This document shows positions 23,880-34,374 of a DNA stretch of 64,000 nucleotides, in pieces. The notes under the pieces are model-generated. The model worked only from the letters and a program-made list of their open reading frames with translations, was not told the origin of the DNA and searched no databases. The position numbers were made by a program, and so were the translations under genes. Position 1 is the first letter of the stretch. Every line of letters begins with the position of its first letter. The stretch comes from Pleodorina starrii (taxonomy: Eukaryota > Chlorophyta > Chlorophyceae > Chlamydomonadales > Volvocaceae), in assembly GCA_030267565.1 (NCBI GenBank), contig BRXU01000032.1, positions 62,001 through 126,000 of the forward strand, read 5' to 3'.

Positions 23880-26776
23880 TCACAAGTACGGCACCTCTGA
23901 AACCCGCGTCTCCCCAGGCAGCTCCCAGCACCCTTCCTCGTACTCGTCCACGTTGCCGCGCGGCACCGGCAGCGGCGCGCGGTAGCTGTAGCGTGACATA
24001 AAACCCCAGCCACTTCCACCGCCTCCACCGCCGCCGCCGCCGCCACCGTGGCCGCAGCTGCCGCTACCGTCCGCGGCGTCTGCGGGCCTATCTGCAGTCG
24101 TAACGCCCGATGTCGCGGCTATGCCTGCTGGAACCGGGACGCGACCGGATGCCGCACCCCCGGCCTCGTCCGGCCGTGTCCGCCGCGCGACGGAGCCGCA
24201 GCCGCCGATGTCAGCCAGGCCCGCGCTCGCGGATGTAGGTCCCGGGGGCCCATTGGCCTCCGTCGGGTTGCGACCCGCGACGGGGCTGCGGGCTGCGGGC
24301 GCTGCAGCGCCACCCGCGCCTTTGCCGCTCTCACCCTCACCCTTGCCCTCGCTCTCGCCACGGCGGCCCCCGCCCCCCTGCTCCTCCTCCTGCCCCTCCT
24401 CTCCGTCGCTCCCCGACCCGCTCGCTTCACTCCCCGCCGCCGCGCCGCTGATGTTGGACCCGCCACTACTGCCGTCGTCGCGGTGGTCGAGCCGCTGGTT
24501 GCCGACAACACCACCTGGCCTGGCGGCGGCGGCAGCGGCGGCGGCGGCGGCGGCGGCAGGGCCGCTGCTCACGACGGCACCACCCCCCTCAGCAGCGGCG
24601 CCGCAGCCGGCGTCACTGACTGCGTCGCGGGGGCCGGGGCTGCTGAGGGGGGTGGTGCTGCCGCCCGCGCAGGCGCCTGGCGGCAGCGACCTGCCAGCCG
24701 CCGTCGCTGTCGGCGGTGCGGCGACCCAGATGGCGCTGTCGGCGGCAGCCGTACGGTCCGCTGCGTCGTCGTCGTACCGAGCCGAGTCGGGCGACGCCGC
24801 CGTCGCCGGCGCGCCGGCCTCTTGCCTGGCCGCCGCCGCCGCCGCCGCCGGCACCACCTCACACCGGCCTAGGTCAGGCTCCTGCGACAACGCCGCCGTC
24901 ATTGCCGCGGCCCCGGCGGCAGCTCGCGTTGTCACCGGACTGGACGCCGCCGGTGCCACCACGGCGGCAGCTGCCGCTGCCGCTGCCGCAGCGGCCGTCG
25001 GCGACGACTGCGTCGACGCCGCTGGCGTTGAGGGTGGCTGCTGCTGCTGCTGCAGGGTCCTCGCCCGCGGCCCCGGCCCCGGCCCCGGGCCGAGCCGCAC
25101 GGGCGCTCTGCACATGGGGCAGGAGTTGCTGAAGCCCAGCAGCCAGCGCCGGATGCACCTACGGGGGGCCGGAGGCGCGGGGGCGGAGACGCGGGACCGG
25201 AGGCGCGGGGGCGGGCGAAAACACAAGTGGTGGTGTTGGAAAGCAGCGTCGACAGGGAGAGGTGGGATGGGGGTGAGAAAGAGGAGCTGCCGCGAAGTAC
25301 CCGAGGTGACACGGGCCAATGGCATCCCCAAGGCACGCCGTTACCGTCCGTCGTACTCTCCGACACGCTGCGGGGGGTGGGGTAGCTTCGAGGGCCTCCC
25401 CGGGTATGACTGCGCGGCCCCGCCCCCTATTTACGACGCAGTTACGAAGGGACCTCCGCCCGCCGGACCGCCCGCAGTTCCCGCCGCCGCCTTTCCCGCC
25501 GGTGTCCGTACGACATACGATGTACGACATGCCGTACCTGTCGTGGAAGAAGTGGTGGCACGGCAGCAGCGCCACAAACTGCTCCTCCGCAAACGCCTCA
25601 CTGCACACGACGCACTCGGACAGACCCGTCACGTGCCACGGAACCATGGGTCGCTGGTCCAGAGGCGCACCAGCCGCCGCCGCCACCGCCGCCACCGCTG
25701 GCCCCAGCTCCGAGCCCACCGCCGCCGCCGCCGCCGGCGCAGTCGCCTCTGCCCCCGCCGCAGCCGTCGCCTCCGCCGGCCCCGAGCCCGCCGCCGGCGT
25801 AGTCGCGCCTGTCGCCGCCGCCGCCGCCCGCCCCTCAGGATCCGAGGACAGCGGCGGCGGCGGCGGCAGTTCCGGCCCCGCCACTGGAGGCGGCCGTGCC
25901 GTTACGCACTGAGGCCCCGCCTCCTCGAGCCTCTCTCCGGTCCAATCTTCCGCCGTTGACGCAGCCGTTGGTGCCGGGGTGGCGACCGGCTCCACCACAA
26001 CCGCCTCCACGGCTTCCCTTGGCTGCTGCCTGGCTGGCTGGCCTTGCCCCCAGCAAGGCTGGAGATCCTCCAGGGAGATCCGCAGCTCCGCAGCGGCCCA
26101 CACGTCCTGTAGCGCTGCCGCAGGGGTGGCGGCGCCGCCGCTGGCGGGCGCTGCCTCGACGGAAGCCGGCTTCGGCGCCGCGGCTGTACTGCAAGTTGCC
26201 ATACGGAGACCGGCTCTTTCCGCGGCGGCGGCGGCGGCGGCGGCGACAGCCGCATGCCCTGGCGCTGTCGAAGGGGCGGCGGTGGCGGCGCTTGCCGCCT
26301 CTGCCACCTCCGCCGCCTCGCCGCCCTCAGGTCGACCGCCGGAGTTCTCGGTCGGAGCGGCGTGAACCGCCAACCGCTCTCCGGGCTCTCCGGTCGTGGT
26401 GTCCGCCGTGCGGCGAGCGCCAACACCGCCTGCCCGCTCCGGAACCGCCTCCGCCTCCGACTGCGCCACCGCCACCATCCTTGCCTCTGCCTCCTCATCA
26501 GCCTTTACCTCCACCTCCGCCCCTGCCTCTGCCTCCGCCTCCTCACTCGCCCTCACCTCCACCTCCGCCTCTCCCTCTGCCTCCACCTCCGCCTCCTCAC
26601 CAGCCCTCACCTCCGCCTCCACCTCCTCCTCCACCTCCGCCTCCGCCTCCCCCAGGTGCCGCAGGGCCGCTCTGGCCACCGATGCCGTGTATCGGGCCAG
26701 TGGCAGCAGGTCCACCTGCTCGGGAGTGAGAACCGAGTGGCCACCGGCGGCGGCGGCGGCGGCACCAGCCGCGAAA

Positions 26777-26823
<47 letters not shown>

Positions 26824-29800
26824 GCCGGCGGTGGCGCCGGGAGGCAGCAGCTCCGCCGCACCGATGATGGCGGCGGCGGCCGGGGCCAGGCGGCGGCGCA
26901 CAATGTCCTCGGTGTCCTCCAGAATCAGCTCCAGGGCGGCAGCGTCGTTGCCTGATCAGGAAAGGACAGGAGACGCGGGTGCAGGAGACGCGGGTGCAGG
27001 GTTTAGGACTTTCAGTGCAGGGTGCGACTGACCCACGGGTCGTTGCAGACCTTCCCACCCGCCCTCAGTCGTAAGTCCTCAGTCCTCAGCCCAGGTCCCG
27101 CCCGCCATCACGCGCAGTACCGTAACATTAACAGCGTCCCTCCAACCTCGGCCCCTTGCAGCCGTCAAAACCCACAGAGGGCCACTACCTCGTTCCCCGG
27201 CTACACCTCTAAACACCCAAACGCCCAAACCCTCCCCGCTCCTCAGTTCCCCCCCAGACCCCAGACCCCTTTCGTCTGATGACGACCCACACACCAACCA
27301 ATCAAAAGCAAAGCGACCAAGCAAGCGACTCCCCATCCTCCCCATCCCCCATCCCACCGCCCCAACACGCACATCTCCCCCCACCCACCCGCCGCCTCCA
27401 TCTCCCGGAGCGCCCGCCTCCGCGCCCTCTCCACCGCAAAGGTAACGGTGGAGCGCTTCTGAGCCAGCCGCCGCTCGGCCCGGTAGGCCAGGCGGGCGGC
27501 CTTCTCCGCGGCGACGCCTGAGAGGGGAAGGGAGGGGTGGGGGGAGCGGGGCGGCAGTGGCGGTGGCGGGGGGCGTGGAGGTCTCGATGGGAGCGGCAGC
27601 AGCGGTGGAGGCAGGACGAAGGGGAGAAGGAGGCGGACTTGGAGCCGGAAGTGGAAGGAGGGGTCAGGGAGTGCGTAACACACCTGGTGGTTGTGTGTGT
27701 GTATATGCGTATGTGTGTGTTGTGTGACCCGATGCAGGAGACGGGCCCCCCCCCCCAACACACCCACGTACACACTGTACGGCAGTCTCCCAGGCCACAG
27801 CCACAGACACAGGTGGAGGGCTGAGCTGGGCGGGAGCTCCCGCCAGACACCAACCCACTAACCAACCAACCAACTATGTTCACCAATTCATTCGGGCCCT
27901 CCCCTTTTCTCTCTCCTCCCAGAGTCCCCGTCCTCTGGGTGGAGTGCGGTCAGAGGACGCGGCAGGGGCGCTCATGAGAGACGATGGCCCCAACGCGCAC
28001 AATCACTGAACCCCAGTTCAAACCCAACCCCAGTCGCAGCAGGGTCGCAAGAGGCGCACCTCCCAGCAGCCAGGCCTCGCAGCCGCGTCGGTCACACTCG
28101 TCCACCGGGGCGTTGTCCAGGTACGACAGCCGAGGCAGCGCCGAAACCAGGATCCGTCGCAGGTTGGGGATCTGGATCCGGAGGAAGCGGAAGGCGGGAC
28201 GCGGGAGGGGGGGCGAACAGCAGCGGGGAGTGGCGCCGGCCGGCCGGAGGGGGAGCAGGGGGAGGAACGGAGAGAGAGAGAGGAGAAGAGAAGAGCCTCA
28301 GTCACAACGTTGATACTCCGAGTTCCCGCCGTGCCGCCGCCGAAGGGGGGGGCCATGGGTGGGGCCCCACGCCCTCCCTCCCCTCGAGCAACGACGTTGG
28401 TCGGGGCAGGGGTGGGCGGAACGGCGGCCAGCCTCTTACGCCCTTCTGCCCGCCCCCTCCGCCCCGCTCGCCCACTCGTCTTCTCACGCCCCCACCCCTC
28501 TGGACACGCCTCCGGCACGCAACCCGGTGCCACGACTCCCATCCGCCCATCCGCCCGCCTGCCCGCCCTGCCTTCCTGCCTCCCTCCCTCCTTGCCTGCC
28601 TCCACGTCCCTCCCGCGCCCCATTCGCCACCTCCCCCATTTCCCTCCTCCGGCCCCGCAGACCCCCGAAGCAACGATGTCAACCCCTGAACTCCCACATC
28701 CCCCTCCCGCAACCCCTCCCCTCTCCTTCCCCCCTCCCCCACCTTCTGCAGCCCCGTGTTCATGACGTACAGCACTCTCAGCCCCTGGAGCTGACACAGA
28801 CAGTCCAGCACCCGCCGGCCCTCACCGCCACCGTCACCGCCACCCCCCGGCTCCGTCCCCAGCCCCAGCCCCAGTCCCAGTCCGGGGTTTTCTGACAGGT
28901 CCAGAACCTCCAGGGAGGGGCAGCGGGAGGACAGACAGGACAGACTGGCGGCGGAGTTGAGGCCTGAGGGGGTTTCGGATGGGTGGGTGGGTGGGTGGGT
29001 GGGTGGGTGGGTAGGGGAGAGGGGGCAGTCAAACACACACACGCACGAACCCCACCCGCGTCCCTGCCCGGCTCCCATTCGGCCCCCCCCATTCCCACCT
29101 GTGTTTGCTGCGTGCAGTGTCCTGAGCGCGGGTGAGGGCGGCAGTCCCTCCAAGCTACCCAGCGCATTGTTGGACAGGTGCAGCGTGTGCAGCGCAGTGA
29201 GGGGGGCGAGACCCTCCAGGGAGCGCAGGTCGTTGGTCTGAAGGTACAGAGCCTGTGGGGTGTGGGTGGGGTTTATTCATTGCCGTGCCGGGGACCACGC
29301 AGCAAAAGCACAGGGAGGAGGGGTTCCTTGGGTCTGAAGGTACAGAGCCTGCGTGTATATTGTGCTGTGTGTACATGTGCGTGATTATTTTGGTGGTGGC
29401 GGTGTAGTGGTGAAGTGGTGGTGGTGGTGGCGGTGTAGTGGTGAAGTGGTGGTGGTGGTGGCGGTGTAGTGGTGAAGTGGTGGTGGTGGTGGCGGTGTAG
29501 TGGTGAAGTGGTGGTGGTGGTGGCGGTGTAGTGGTGAAGTGGTGGTGGTGGTGGCGGTGTAGTGGTGAAGTGGTGGTGGTGGTGGCGGTGTAGTGGTGAA
29601 GTGGTGAAGTGGTGAAGTGGTGGTGTAATAACGCAAGATGCCTCTGCGGAGTACACTACTGCGGTGTCGGGCTCCGTAACACCAACACCCGGTATGTATG
29701 TATGGTCTCCCCGGGGAGAACCCAACGCTCATCTGTAACCTGCCCCACCCCGCCCCACCTCGCCCCATCCACCGCCCACACGTCGATCTTTCTTGCTTCC

Positions 29801-31797
29801 ATTTCCACAACACCCCCCGCCCCCCCTGCCCTAGTCCTCCACCTCGCACACCACCTTCCCTCCCCTCCTCTTTGCCTCTCCCTCTACTCCTCCCTCTCCT
29901 TCTCCTTCCTCCTCTGCGCCATCTCACCCCTCCAGCCCAGCCACGCTCTCCGCCCTCGCACCCAGCCCACACCCCTCCCTGCCGCCGCTGCCGCGCCCTT
30001 CCCCTTCCCCCCCAGCTGCCGTTCACCGGCTGATACCCCCCTGCTGCCGCACCGTCACCCAGCGCCCCCCTCCCCCGCTGCCGTGCAAGCCCCCTGGGTC
30101 GCTCCTTCCCCCTGGCTGCCCTCCAGCCCTCCCCATCCCACCGCTTCGCCCTCCAGCCGCCCTTTCCCCCTTGATTCTTTCACCCCCTCCCTTCCCCCCC
30201 GCCCCCCACTGGCCACCTGCAGCCCGGTCATGGCCTCCAGCCCCTCCACCCGGGACAGGCAGTTGTTGGACAGATGGAGCACCCGGCAAGACACGAATTC
30301 CTGAAGGGCGGGAGGAGCAGATGGAGCAGGAGCAGGGGCAGGAGCAGAGGCAGATGGAGCAGGAGGTTGCGGGTAAAGGGGAAGGGCAGAGAAAGCAGTC
30401 CGAAAACGCCGTGGGGAAAGGTTGGGATAGGACCCAGGCCCGCCCCAGGGTCGGCCAAGTCACGAGGCTGGAAGCCCTACGTGGTGTCCCCACCTGGGGG
30501 GCCAGATCGGGCCAGATCGGGCCAGATCGAGCCAGATCGGGCCAGATCGGGACGGATCGGGCCAGATCGGGCCAGATCGGGCCAGATCGGGCCAGATCGG
30601 GACGGATCGGGACGGATCGGGACAGATCGGGCCAGATCGAGCCAGATCGGGACAGATCGAGCCAGATCGAGCCAGATCGGGACAGATACTGCGGCCCTCC
30701 TTCGCGAGTTGTTTCTTTCCGCACGGCGGCGGCTGCTTGATTCGGGCGCAACCCCACAGGGCCCTCCGCCCTCTGCATCGGCCGACACCTCCCCCCCGCC
30801 CACAGACCGGCCCACCCCGGCCCCTTGGCTGCGGTCTCTTTCTCCCGTTACCCTCCATCCCCGATTTCACTCCCAGTTCGCTCTCACCCCGCCCCCCTGC
30901 CTCCGTCCCTCCGCGGCAACGTCTTCATTATGACCCTCCTTCCCGATCCCCAACCCCCCGGCCCCCGATCCCCGATCCCCCCGGCCCCCGATCCCCGATC
31001 CCCGATCCCCGATCCCCGATCCCCCCGGCCCCAAGGGCTTCCGACATGCCGCCGTGTGTGTGTGTGTTGTTCGCAGCGCTGCCCGCCTCGCCTGCAGGTT
31101 CTCTATGCGCCGGAACTTGAGATCTTGGAGGTAGAGGGTGGTGTTGCAGGCGGGCGTGAGGTAGTGCCCGCGGGTACGACACAGCTGGTGCAGCACACGG
31201 GGGGACATGAGGCGGGCTCCGTGGTCGTCCAGATCGTCCTCCGCCGGGTCAATCTCACCGGCCCATGGGTCGCCGCCGCGGGCTGGCGAGGCGGAGAAGT
31301 GGTGGCGGTCGTGGTGGCGGTGGCGTAGCAGTGGCGGGGCGAAGGGGCCGCCGGGCAACAGGGAGGAGGAAAGGGGGGAGGGGGAGGGCGGGAGCGGCGT
31401 GGCCCGTGCGTGTGTGTGTGTGTTTTGGAGAGGGAAAGGGAGTGGGGGCGGGAGGGAGTTGGGGTTGGAGGTGGGTGGGAGGGGGTAGGGAGATGGAGGG
31501 GGGGAGTGGGAGCGGTGGCGAAGGAGGGAGGGGGAGGTTGGGGTTTGGGGGATGTGGGTGGCGGGCGTCGTGGAGGGTTGGCGTGGCGGAGGGCTGCTTC
31601 GAGGGGCTTTGCGGGATCGGGGAGGGGGGCGGGGGCCCGGATGTTGGAGGACGCAGGTTTTGGGGGCGGGGCGGGGAGGGTGAGGTGGGTGTCGATTTGG
31701 GAGACGCAGCGGTTTGCACGGTGCGAACCTTGACGCGACGCGGTCGCCAAGTTCGGCACAGGCACCGGTTCTCACCTGTTTGTCCAGCCAAAGCCAT
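23880..31797 (-). CDS. DNAAF1/ODA7-like leucine-rich-repeat protein fused to a RING-H2 domain
   Basis: Nine exons (minus): 31797-31776, 31282-31092, 30300-30217, 29252-29099, 28963-28743, 28171-28060, 27517-27389, 26951-25538, 25158-23880; all phases close, giving 1,201 residues. Residues ~32-71 (LHQLCRTRGHYLTP ... TLYLQDLKFRRIENL) match the start of the dynein assembly factor DNAAF1 (LRRC50, algal ODA7). LRRs follow to ~224, then the LRR cap (YLDNAPVDECDRRGCEAW) and the AAEKAARLAYRAERR helix typical of that family. Exon 8 adds poly-Ala and Glu/Ala repeats and begins a RING-H2 that exon 9 completes: Cys751, Cys754, Cys769, His771, His774, Cys777, Cys789, Cys792. A ~400-residue Ala/Gly/Ser tail ends VSEVPYL. 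DNAAF1 helps assemble axonemal dynein arms in the cytoplasm; a RING-H2 suggests E3 ubiquitin ligase activity. Intron 2 uses a GC donor. Exon 8 has no ATG near its start, which favours one fused gene, but two merged genes cannot be excluded. Confidence 0.75.
26777..26822. repeat. (GCT)n trinucleotide repeat coding poly-Ala
   Basis: About fifteen GCT triplets within exon 8 of the LRR-RING gene; on the coding strand they are GCA codons giving an alanine run. Confidence 0.9.
29391..29621. repeat. 30-bp minisatellite (~7 copies) in the LRR-RING gene
   Basis: Near-identical units made of GTGGTGGTGGTGGCGGTGTA then GTGGTGAAGT, in the intron between exons 30300-30217 and 29252-29099. There are no spacers between units. 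Confidence 0.9.
30502..30690. repeat. 10-bp satellite (GCCAGATCGG)n
   Basis: About nineteen copies of GCCAGATCGG and its variants GACGGATCGG, GACAGATCGG and GCCAGATCGA, in intron 2 of the LRR-RING gene. The mixture of variants shows local unit homogenisation. Confidence 0.9.
30956..31033. repeat. (CCCCGAT)n repeat
   Basis: Tandem CCCCGAT units alternating with CCCCCCGGC blocks, in the same intron as the 10-bp satellite. Confidence 0.85.
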
Positions 31798-32844
31798 GAT
31801 CGCGCCCTGATAAGAAAGAATAGCTCCTACTGCGTAGTATTTTCAACTGGGGCGTATTTCCGGTGCCAGAGCCCTAAAGCAGTGGCGGAGCGCTGGGCTA
31901 GGCTCTACCACCCATTTCGGGGCAGTCAAAGGGCAAGGCAACGCAAATGACTATTATAATTTGTGTTTGATGCAAGACTGTCGTCCTGTACTCCCTTAAG
32001 CAAAGCTCGCCAGTTGCGAACGTCTATCTAGCTCACTGGTCGTCAGCAAATCAGGGAAAAGCATTCAGGTCAGACGAATTTCCTTCTTGTCCAGCATCGT
32101 AAAATTTTTAACATGCGTTTTGCACAAAAGCGTCTTTACAGATTGTGAGAAGGTGGTTGTTGGTTATCGGTTGCCCACCGCGCTGCCCGCTACGTAGGAT
32201 CGCTAGGTACCGCAGGAGGCAGGACGCTACCCAGTGGCCCAGCCCTCCGCCCTCCTACACCGCAACTGATAATGACCGTAATGGTCAGGGTGGGTAATGT
32301 GGGTCGCGTGACCGTCTGGCTATTGAGTTTGCCAAGCGTGACACCCTGACAAGCATGTGCAGATATTACGGGACGTCGGTTGCGAGGAACGTGCGCAATT
32401 TGAACAAAAACCAGAGAAATTCAGGTATTGAGGGGGCTGTTCCACCCGCGCAGAGGACGCAAGGCATCAGCCGTAAAACAGCAGCTGCCCCGCCCGCGGA
32501 GCCCGTGCTCTATAACGCGCAATCCCTAGTCAGGCCAGTCGCTTCCTTCGTTTGCTTCGGTCATTGTACGTGCAATTGGGACCGTCGCGTGTGGGGATAA
32601 GTCGGCAGAATTGGCAGCACTCCAGGGGCATGTTCGGGTGGCACATGGAGCCTCCGCCCGGCGGCGAGGTCACTGCACCCTGGGAAGCAGCCGCGACTTA
32701 AGACCGGCTTTAGATCGTGCAGTGTTGCAGTGGAGCCCACCAGAGGCACATGCTGTTAACTCCATGGACCATTCCCAGGTCAGAAGATTCAGCCGCGCCC
32801 ACCGAGCCCCTTCCATGTCCAAACAACCGCAGCTGTGTCCTTGG

Positions 32845-33236
32845 CGACTGAGGTGACGCTAAGCTGCGTTAGGTTGTCGTGCTGGTAACGCCTACCGACA
32901 GAGGTGACGCCAGAGCCCGGTAGCCAGAGCTATATCCCGGGTAGGGGCTAGGCCTGCGTGAAGTTTGCCGACTGAGGTGACGCTAAGCTGCGTTAGGTTG
33001 TCGTGCTGAACCCTGGCAGGAAGTAGGCGTCAGTTGAGGCGGGACCAGATCGCTTATGTTTTTGCGTAGTGCGTGGCTGTCCGTCGTGTTCCTCGCCCGC
33101 CCAACGTGAGCTGGCTGGGTGACGCGCAGGTGCTATATCCCGAGCCACGTGTGGGGACCATTGCTGACGATGTCCGTCTGATGTGGTGACGCCCGAGCCA
33201 GAGCCCAGCTGCCAGAGCCAGTGCTAGATCCCGGGA
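32845..33236. repeat. Degenerate repeats around the word GAGGTGACGC
   Basis: A perfect 40-bp repeat (CGACTGAGGTGACGCTAAGC onwards) lies at 32845-32884 and 32969-33008. Looser relatives with GTGACGCC, CCAGAGC and ATCCCGGG occur around 32900-32941, 33118-33143 and 33186-33236. Confidence 0.7.
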
Positions 33237-33807
33237 ATCGTTGAATGCGATGTGTCCGTAGTGGGGTGATCCGCGGATGCTCATGCCGTCTTGTTGTTTG
33301 GCAGATCCGTGGTTAGGTGAGCGTGTTGGCGACCCGCTGCTGCATCGTTGGTTGTTTGTGGCTGGGCACTTCTCCAGGTGTTTCCTGCTTGCGTGCAGAC
33401 TTGGTGTTCACCGTACGTTTGGCATTTTATCTTCGTGTCTCGGCCCTACCGACAGGACGCTTGGATTGTCGTGCGGTCATGGCTGGAACTGCTTCGCACC
33501 TGATTTCATGTGCACCCCTTCATTTCCAGCTTTGCTTTCTGCGTTGCACGCTGGAAGGGGGGGGAAGTCCGGGGTAGGCACATGGTTCGTTCGTGTGCAG
33601 TCATGTGATCCGACATCCTGGTTACGGCCCACCCACCAGTTGATGAAGGCCTAACGACAATCTTCGCCCTGAGATAGGATCGAGAATTTTAACATGTGGT
33701 GAGGCCCCGAGTTTGCGGTAGGGAATGAATGTGGATGCTTGACATACATTATGTCAGTTACTTGTGGGCAACGGCAATAGTAACGCGTACGGATGATTTC
33801 TAATGTG

Positions 33808-33832
33808 CCGTTCTTCGAACAACGAAGAACGG
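33808..33832. repeat. Perfect 10-bp hairpin
   Basis: CCGTTCTTCG at 33808-33817 pairs with CGAAGAACGG at 33823-33832 around the loop AACAA. Confidence 0.8.
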
Positions 33833-33978
33833 CCGTTCACGGCCTAGCGCACCAGCGAGGACAAACCTTTCCGGTCCCAGGCTGGGTAATTGGTACAGCT
33901 TAGCAGGCAAAGCTTTAGCTGCCGGTTGTGGGCTGTCAAGTCTTTTTCTCGCCCGAACTCGGTTGCCTTCGCAGCGGT

Positions 33979-34302
33979 TGTTAAAGTCAGCAAAGCGCCC
34001 GGCCCCTCCATGGGCCGTATTGACTGCTTCGACTTCTCTTCGTATATGAGTGTTGCTCACTCACAACACTCCCCCGTGAGCGACACTCCATAAGTCCTCA
34101 CGTTCTCCCCCAGGCTGCCTCGTCCCGGTCTCCCAGCCCTGGTCAACAGCCAGCGGGAATCGAACCGGCGACCTCTCGGTCAGCCGCGCACATGCGATCG
34201 GGGCTCATAACCTGTTAAAGTCAGCAAAGCGCCCGGCCCCTCCATGGGCCGTATTGACTGCTTCGACTTCTCTTCGTATATGAGTGTTGCTCACTCACAA
34301 CA
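33979..34302. repeat. 90-bp direct repeats flanking a 144-bp unit
   Basis: 33979-34068 and 34213-34302 read identically (TGTTAAAGTCAGCAAAGCGC onwards). The 144 bp between them carry the tRNA-like sequence. Confidence 0.9.
34069..34212 (-). mobile_element. tRNA-derived SINE-like unit
   Basis: On the minus strand GGTTCGATTCC (34166-34156 on plus) matches the pol III box B exactly and is preceded by a variable-loop-like AGGTC, as in the 3' half of a tRNA. The box A side is poor and the T stem has mismatches, so this is not a working tRNA gene. tRNA-derived SINEs are known in Chlamydomonas. The 90-bp flanking repeats are too long for a normal target duplication. Confidence 0.45.
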
Positions 34303-34374
34303 GCGGTCGTGCCGGAGGCATACAACTTTCACCCATAAACTTGATGTAAACAAAAGTTGTATATATTGCTGGAG

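Larger units (their letters stand above)
31798..34374. other. Spacer between the divergent LRR-RING and Gln-rich genes
   Basis: 2.6 kb between two start codons, so it should hold both promoters. No gene seen. It contains degenerate tandem repeats, a perfect hairpin, and a tRNA-derived SINE-like unit between long direct repeats. Confidence 0.6.

Noticed and set aside
24121..25959. 612-codon plus-strand ORF opposite the RING gene
   Set aside because: Low-complexity shadow of the GC-rich exons 8 and 9; the minus strand carries the RING-H2 motif and splice logic.
29391..29621. CRISPR-like regular repeats
   Set aside because: The 30-bp units are directly adjacent with no unique spacers and lie in a eukaryotic intron.
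34150..34212. Functional tRNA gene on the minus strand
   Set aside because: Only box B and part of the 3' half are convincing; no paired acceptor stem or good box A.
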